This document shows positions 43,908 through 46,774 of a stretch of DNA of 46,774 nt, piece after piece. The stretch covers positions 1 to 46,774 of the forward strand of contig JAIXXP010000074.1 in assembly GCA_027490665.1 (NCBI GenBank). Direction: 5' to 3'. The notes under the pieces are model-generated. The model did no database searches. It was not told the DNA's origin and saw only the letters and a list, made by a program, of their open reading frames with translations. The translations under genes and the position numbers were made by a program. The stretch is from Cryomorphaceae bacterium (GTDB lineage: Bacteria > Bacteroidota > Bacteroidia > Flavobacteriales_D > Crocinitomicaceae). The stretch's first letter is position 1, and every line of letters begins with the position of its first letter.

Positions 43908-46774
43908 ATGGAACAGGTTCAACCTTATATCCCGCAACATAAAATCCGCATTGTAACCGCCGCGGCCCTTTTCGACGGACACGACGCCGCTATCAACATC
44001 ATGCGCCGTATCATTCAGGCCACCGGCTGTGAAGTGATCCACCTCGGCCATGACCGCTCAGTTGAAGAAGTGGTCAACTGTGCCATTCAAGAAGATGCTC
44101 AGGCCATTGCCATGACCTCCTACCAAGGCGGTCATATGGAATATTTCAAATACATGCACGATTTACTCCAGGAAAAAGGAGCGCCACACATCAAAATTTT
44201 TGGCGGCGGCGGAGGTACCATTTTACCTTCGGAAATTGCTGAACTACATGGTTACGGCATTACGCGCATCTACCACCCTGACGATGGCCGCTCAATGGGG
44301 CTGCAAGGCATGATCAACGACCTCATTGAAAAATGTGATTTCGCGGTCGGTAAAGCCAAAGCAGAAAGTGCGCTAGAAACCCTTGCCCAAATCGAGCACA
44401 AAAACATACCAGCTATTGCCCATTGCATCAGTGCAGCCGAGAACTTCCCCGAAGAAAACGCTGCCCTTTTAAATGCACTGCGCGAGGCCGGAACCAAAAA
44501 TGCGATTCCTGTACTCGGCATTACCGGTACGGGCGGCGCCGGAAAATCTTCTTTGGTAGATGAGCTCGTGCGTCGTTTTTTACTCGACTTCCCCGACAAA
44601 CAGCTCGCGGTGGTGTCTGTAGACCCCTCCAAAAGAAAAACTGGCGGCGCACTCCTCGGAGACCGCATCCGCATGAACGCCATTAAAAGTCCGCGCATTT
44701 ACATGCGTTCTTTAGCTACGCGTCAGTCTAACTTGGCGCTCTCCAAGCATGTGGCGGAAGCTATCTCAATCTTGAAAGCTGCTAAATACGACCTCATTAT
44801 TTTAGAAACCTCAGGAATTGGCCAATCTGATACCGAAATCCTCGATCATTCCGATGTGTCTTTGTACGTCATGACACCTGAATATGGCGCAGCAACGCAA
44901 CTCGAGAAAATCGACATGCTGGACTTCGCCGACGTCATTGCACTCAACAAATTTGACAAACGCGGCGCACTCGATGCCCTGCGCGATGTCAGAAAGCAAT
45001 ACCAACGCAACCACAACTTATGGGAAAGCCAAGTAGACGACATGCCAGTTTACGGCACCATTGCATCGCAGTTCAACGACCCAGGCATGAACACCCTCTA
45101 CAAAGTGGTCATGGACCACGTCGTTCAAAAAACGGGCGGAGACCTCCAATCTACTTTTACCATTACCCGCGAGATGTCGCAAAAGGTGTTCGTTATTCCG
45201 CCAGAGCGTACGCGCTATCTTTCCGAAATTTCTGAAAGCAACCGCGCCTACGACAAATGGGTAGAGCAACAAGTGGCTGTCGCAGAAAAACTTTACGGAT
45301 TCCACCTTTCCATAAACGCGCTTCAAGCTTCGGCGCTAGAAGACAAAGACCGCCTCATCAAATCTTTACAAGAGGCATTTGAAACAGAAAAACTCAATTT
45401 TGACCCAAAAAACTGGGAAATTCTCCAAAATTGGACCGCTAAAAAACAGGCCTACAAAAACCCAACTTACGAATTCAAGGTTCGAGACAAAGTATTGAGT
45501 ATCCAGACCCACACTGAGTCTTTATCGCATTTGCAAATCCCAAAAGTAGCCACCCCTAACTACCAAAGCTGGGGCGACATCTTGCGTTGGGTCTTGCAAG
45601 AAAACGTACCTGGCGAATTCCCATACACCGCAGGGCTCTTTCCTTTCAAACGCGAAGGCGAAGACCCAACCCGCATGTTTGCCGGCGAAGGCGGCCCTGA
45701 GCGCACCAACAAGCGTTTCCATTATGTTTCTTTGGGCATGCCCGCCAAACGTTTGTCTACAGCTTTTGACTCCGTTACCCTCTACGGCAACGACCCCGAC
45801 TTGCGCCCAGACATCTACGGCAAAATCGGAAACTCCGGAGTTTCTATTTGCTGCCTAGACGATGCTAAAAAACTCTATTCCGGTTTTGACCTCAGCCATC
45901 CAGCTACCTCTGTATCCATGACCATCAACGGGCCGGCACCAATGCTCTTGGCTTATTTCATGAATGCCGCAATTGATCAAAACTGTGAAAAATACATCAA
46001 GGCCAACGGTTTAGAAGCTGAAATTGAAGCCAAAATTGCCGCTATTTACAAAGCCAAAGGAACAGCTCGGCCAGCTTATCAAGGCGCCTTACCTGAAGGC
46101 AACGACGGCCTTGGTCTTATGCTCTTGGGCGTTACCGGCGATCAAGTGCTACCAGCTGCCATCTACGCTCAAATTAAAGCCGATACCCTCAAACAAGTGC
46201 GCGGTACTGTGCAGGCAGACATCCTCAAAGAAGACCAAGCACAAAACACTTGTATTTTCTCGACCGAATTTGCTTTGCGCCTCATGGGAGATGTTCAAGA
46301 ATACTTCATTGCCAACGGTGTGCGCAACTTCTATTCGGTCTCTATTTCTGGCTACCATATCGCCGAAGCAGGCGCCAATCCTATTACCCAATTGGCCTTT
46401 ACACTTGCCAATGGTTTCACTTATGTAGAATACTACTTAAGCCGAGGCATGGACATCAATGAATTTGGCCCGAACTTATCGTTCTTTTTCTCAAATGGCA
46501 TTGACCCTGAATACGCTGTCATTGGCCGCGTGGCGCGCCGCGTGTGGGCGAAGGCTCTTGCGCGCAAGTACGGAGCAAACTCCCGTGCTCAAATGCTCAA
46601 ATACCATATCCAGACGTCTGGGCGCTCCTTGCATGCACAAGAAATCGATTTCAACGACATCCGCACCACCCTGCAAGCACTTTATGCCATCTACGACAAC
46701 TGCAACTCTTTACACACCAACGCCTACGACGAAGCCATTACTACGCCAACAGAAGAATCTGTGCGCAGAGCCAT
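43908..46774 (+). CDS. icmF: Fused isobutyryl-CoA mutase IcmF (3' end beyond window)
   Basis: IcmF interconverts isobutyryl-CoA and n-butyryl-CoA using adenosylcobalamin and carries its own G-protein chaperone. The frame is open for 955 codons to the window edge; family length is about 1,090-1,150. Domains in order: the B12-binding domain with [10 protein letters not shown] (Asp23, His25 as lower ligand) and [13 protein letters not shown]; the MeaI-type GTPase with Walker [13 protein letters not shown] (204-215) and NKFD; a linker; and the mutase barrel with [39 protein letters not shown] and [10 protein letters not shown]. The role is valine or branched-chain acyl-CoA catabolism. The fused G domain separates it from methylmalonyl-CoA mutase. 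Confidence 0.95.
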   Translation, partial: MEQVQPYIPQHKIRIVTAAALFDGHDAAINIMRRIIQATGCEVIHLGHDRSVEEVVNCAIQEDAQAIAMTSYQGGHMEYFKYMHDLLQEKGAPHIKIFGGGGGTILPSEIAELHGYGITRIYHPDDGRSMGLQGMINDLIEKCDFAVGKAKAESALETLAQIEHKNIPAIAHCISAAENFPEENAALLNALREAGTKNAIPVLGITGTGGAGKSSLVDELVRRFLLDFPDKQLAVVSVDPSKRKTGGALLGDRIRMNAIKSPRIYMRSLATRQSNLALSKHVAEAISILKAAKYDLIILETSGIGQSDTEILDHSDVSLYVMTPEYGAATQLEKIDMLDFADVIALNKFDKRGALDALRDVRKQYQRNHNLWESQVDDMPVYGTIASQFNDPGMNTLYKVVMDHVVQKTGGDLQSTFTITREMSQKVFVIPPERTRYLSEISESNRAYDKWVEQQVAVAEKLYGFHLSINALQASALEDKDRLIKSLQEAFETEKLNFDPKNWEILQNWTAKKQAYKNPTYEFKVRDKVLSIQTHTESLSHLQIPKVATPNYQSWGDILRWVLQENVPGEFPYTAGLFPFKREGEDPTRMFAGEGGPERTNKRFHYVSLGMPAKRLSTAFDSVTLYGNDPDLRPDIYGKIGNSGVSICCLDDAKKLYSGFDLSHPATSVSMTINGPAPMLLAYFMNAAIDQNCEKYIKANGLEAEIEAKIAAIYKAKGTARPAYQGALPEGNDGLGLMLLGVTGDQVLPAAIYAQIKADTLKQVRGTVQADILKEDQAQNTCIFSTEFALRLMGDVQEYFIANGVRNFYSVSISGYHIAEAGANPITQLAFTLANGFTYVEYYLSRGMDINEFGPNLSFFFSNGIDPEYAVIGRVARRVWAKALARKYGANSRAQMLKYHIQTSGRSLHAQEIDFNDIRTTLQALYAIYDNCNSLHTNAYDEAITTPTEESVRRA

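Noticed and set aside
44270-44698. 142-codon minus-strand open frame inside icmF
   Set aside because: It is a shadow of the icmF frame; Ser/Ala/Arg-rich translation with no motif.

Overview
The window is a dense stretch of chromosomal DNA from a member of the Bacteroidota, most likely a Flavobacteriales-type organism. The signs are a type IX secretion (T9SS) type B C-terminal sorting domain with SprB-like repeats (21180-23912), a GldM C-terminal-like protein (33363-33986), DUF4290 beside murA, a short primary sigma factor, a Bacteroidota-type topoisomerase IV pair, a fused isobutyryl-CoA mutase, few Shine-Dalgarno sequences, and many copies of the Bacteroidota -7 promoter element TAnnTTTG. 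No rRNA, tRNA, insertion sequence, prophage or CRISPR array was recognised. No gene-free gap exceeds 300 bases.

Layout. 1-4418 (minus) is a five-gene run read dapF, GNAT acetyltransferase, mltG, a Tat-type glycosylasparaginase and a beta-mannosidase cut by the window edge. 4538-9242 (plus) holds degP behind a sigma54-like promoter, rpoD with a clear terminator, a long GAPDH with a 16-A tract, and cmk. 9225-11742 (minus) holds a DUF2891 protein and an AT-rich, histidine-rich membrane protein. 11827-16414 (minus) is parE-parC. 16554-18204 (plus) is efp-gcvT. 18206-20944 (minus) has a GDPD-like lipoprotein, a small outer-membrane-like protein and gdhA. 21180-25554 (plus) has the T9SS protein, a DUF4197 protein and a nucleoside phosphorylase.

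25580-30302 (minus) is an operon purL, DUF4290, murA, TlpA-like thioredoxin. 30396-33986 (plus) has lpdA, an unknown secreted protein and the GldM-C-like protein. 33983-35814 (minus) is an acyl-CoA reductase plus map, divergent from a ferredoxin and a membrane-anchored alpha/beta-hydrolase (35905-37915, plus). 37912-40097 (minus) is an Smr protein and a LolC/E-like permease, head to head with a NamZ (DUF1343) lipoprotein. 41432-43333 (minus) has purE, tatA, an SDR and a 75-residue protein. 43368-46774 (plus) has a YkgJ-type cysteine-cluster protein and icmF, which runs off the right edge.

Most genes are core housekeeping: wall precursors and wall turnover (dapF, murA, mltG, namZ), purines (purL, purE), DNA topology, translation (efp, map) and central metabolism (gap, lpdA, gcvT, gdhA). 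The less ordinary parts are the glycosylasparaginase/beta-mannosidase pair, which matches the last steps of N-glycan core breakdown; the membrane protein/DUF2891 pair; two secreted unknowns beside lpdA; the ferredoxin-hydrolase pair; and two operator-like palindromes in divergent promoter regions. Protein identities come from recognising motifs and family sequence by eye; no database search was run.
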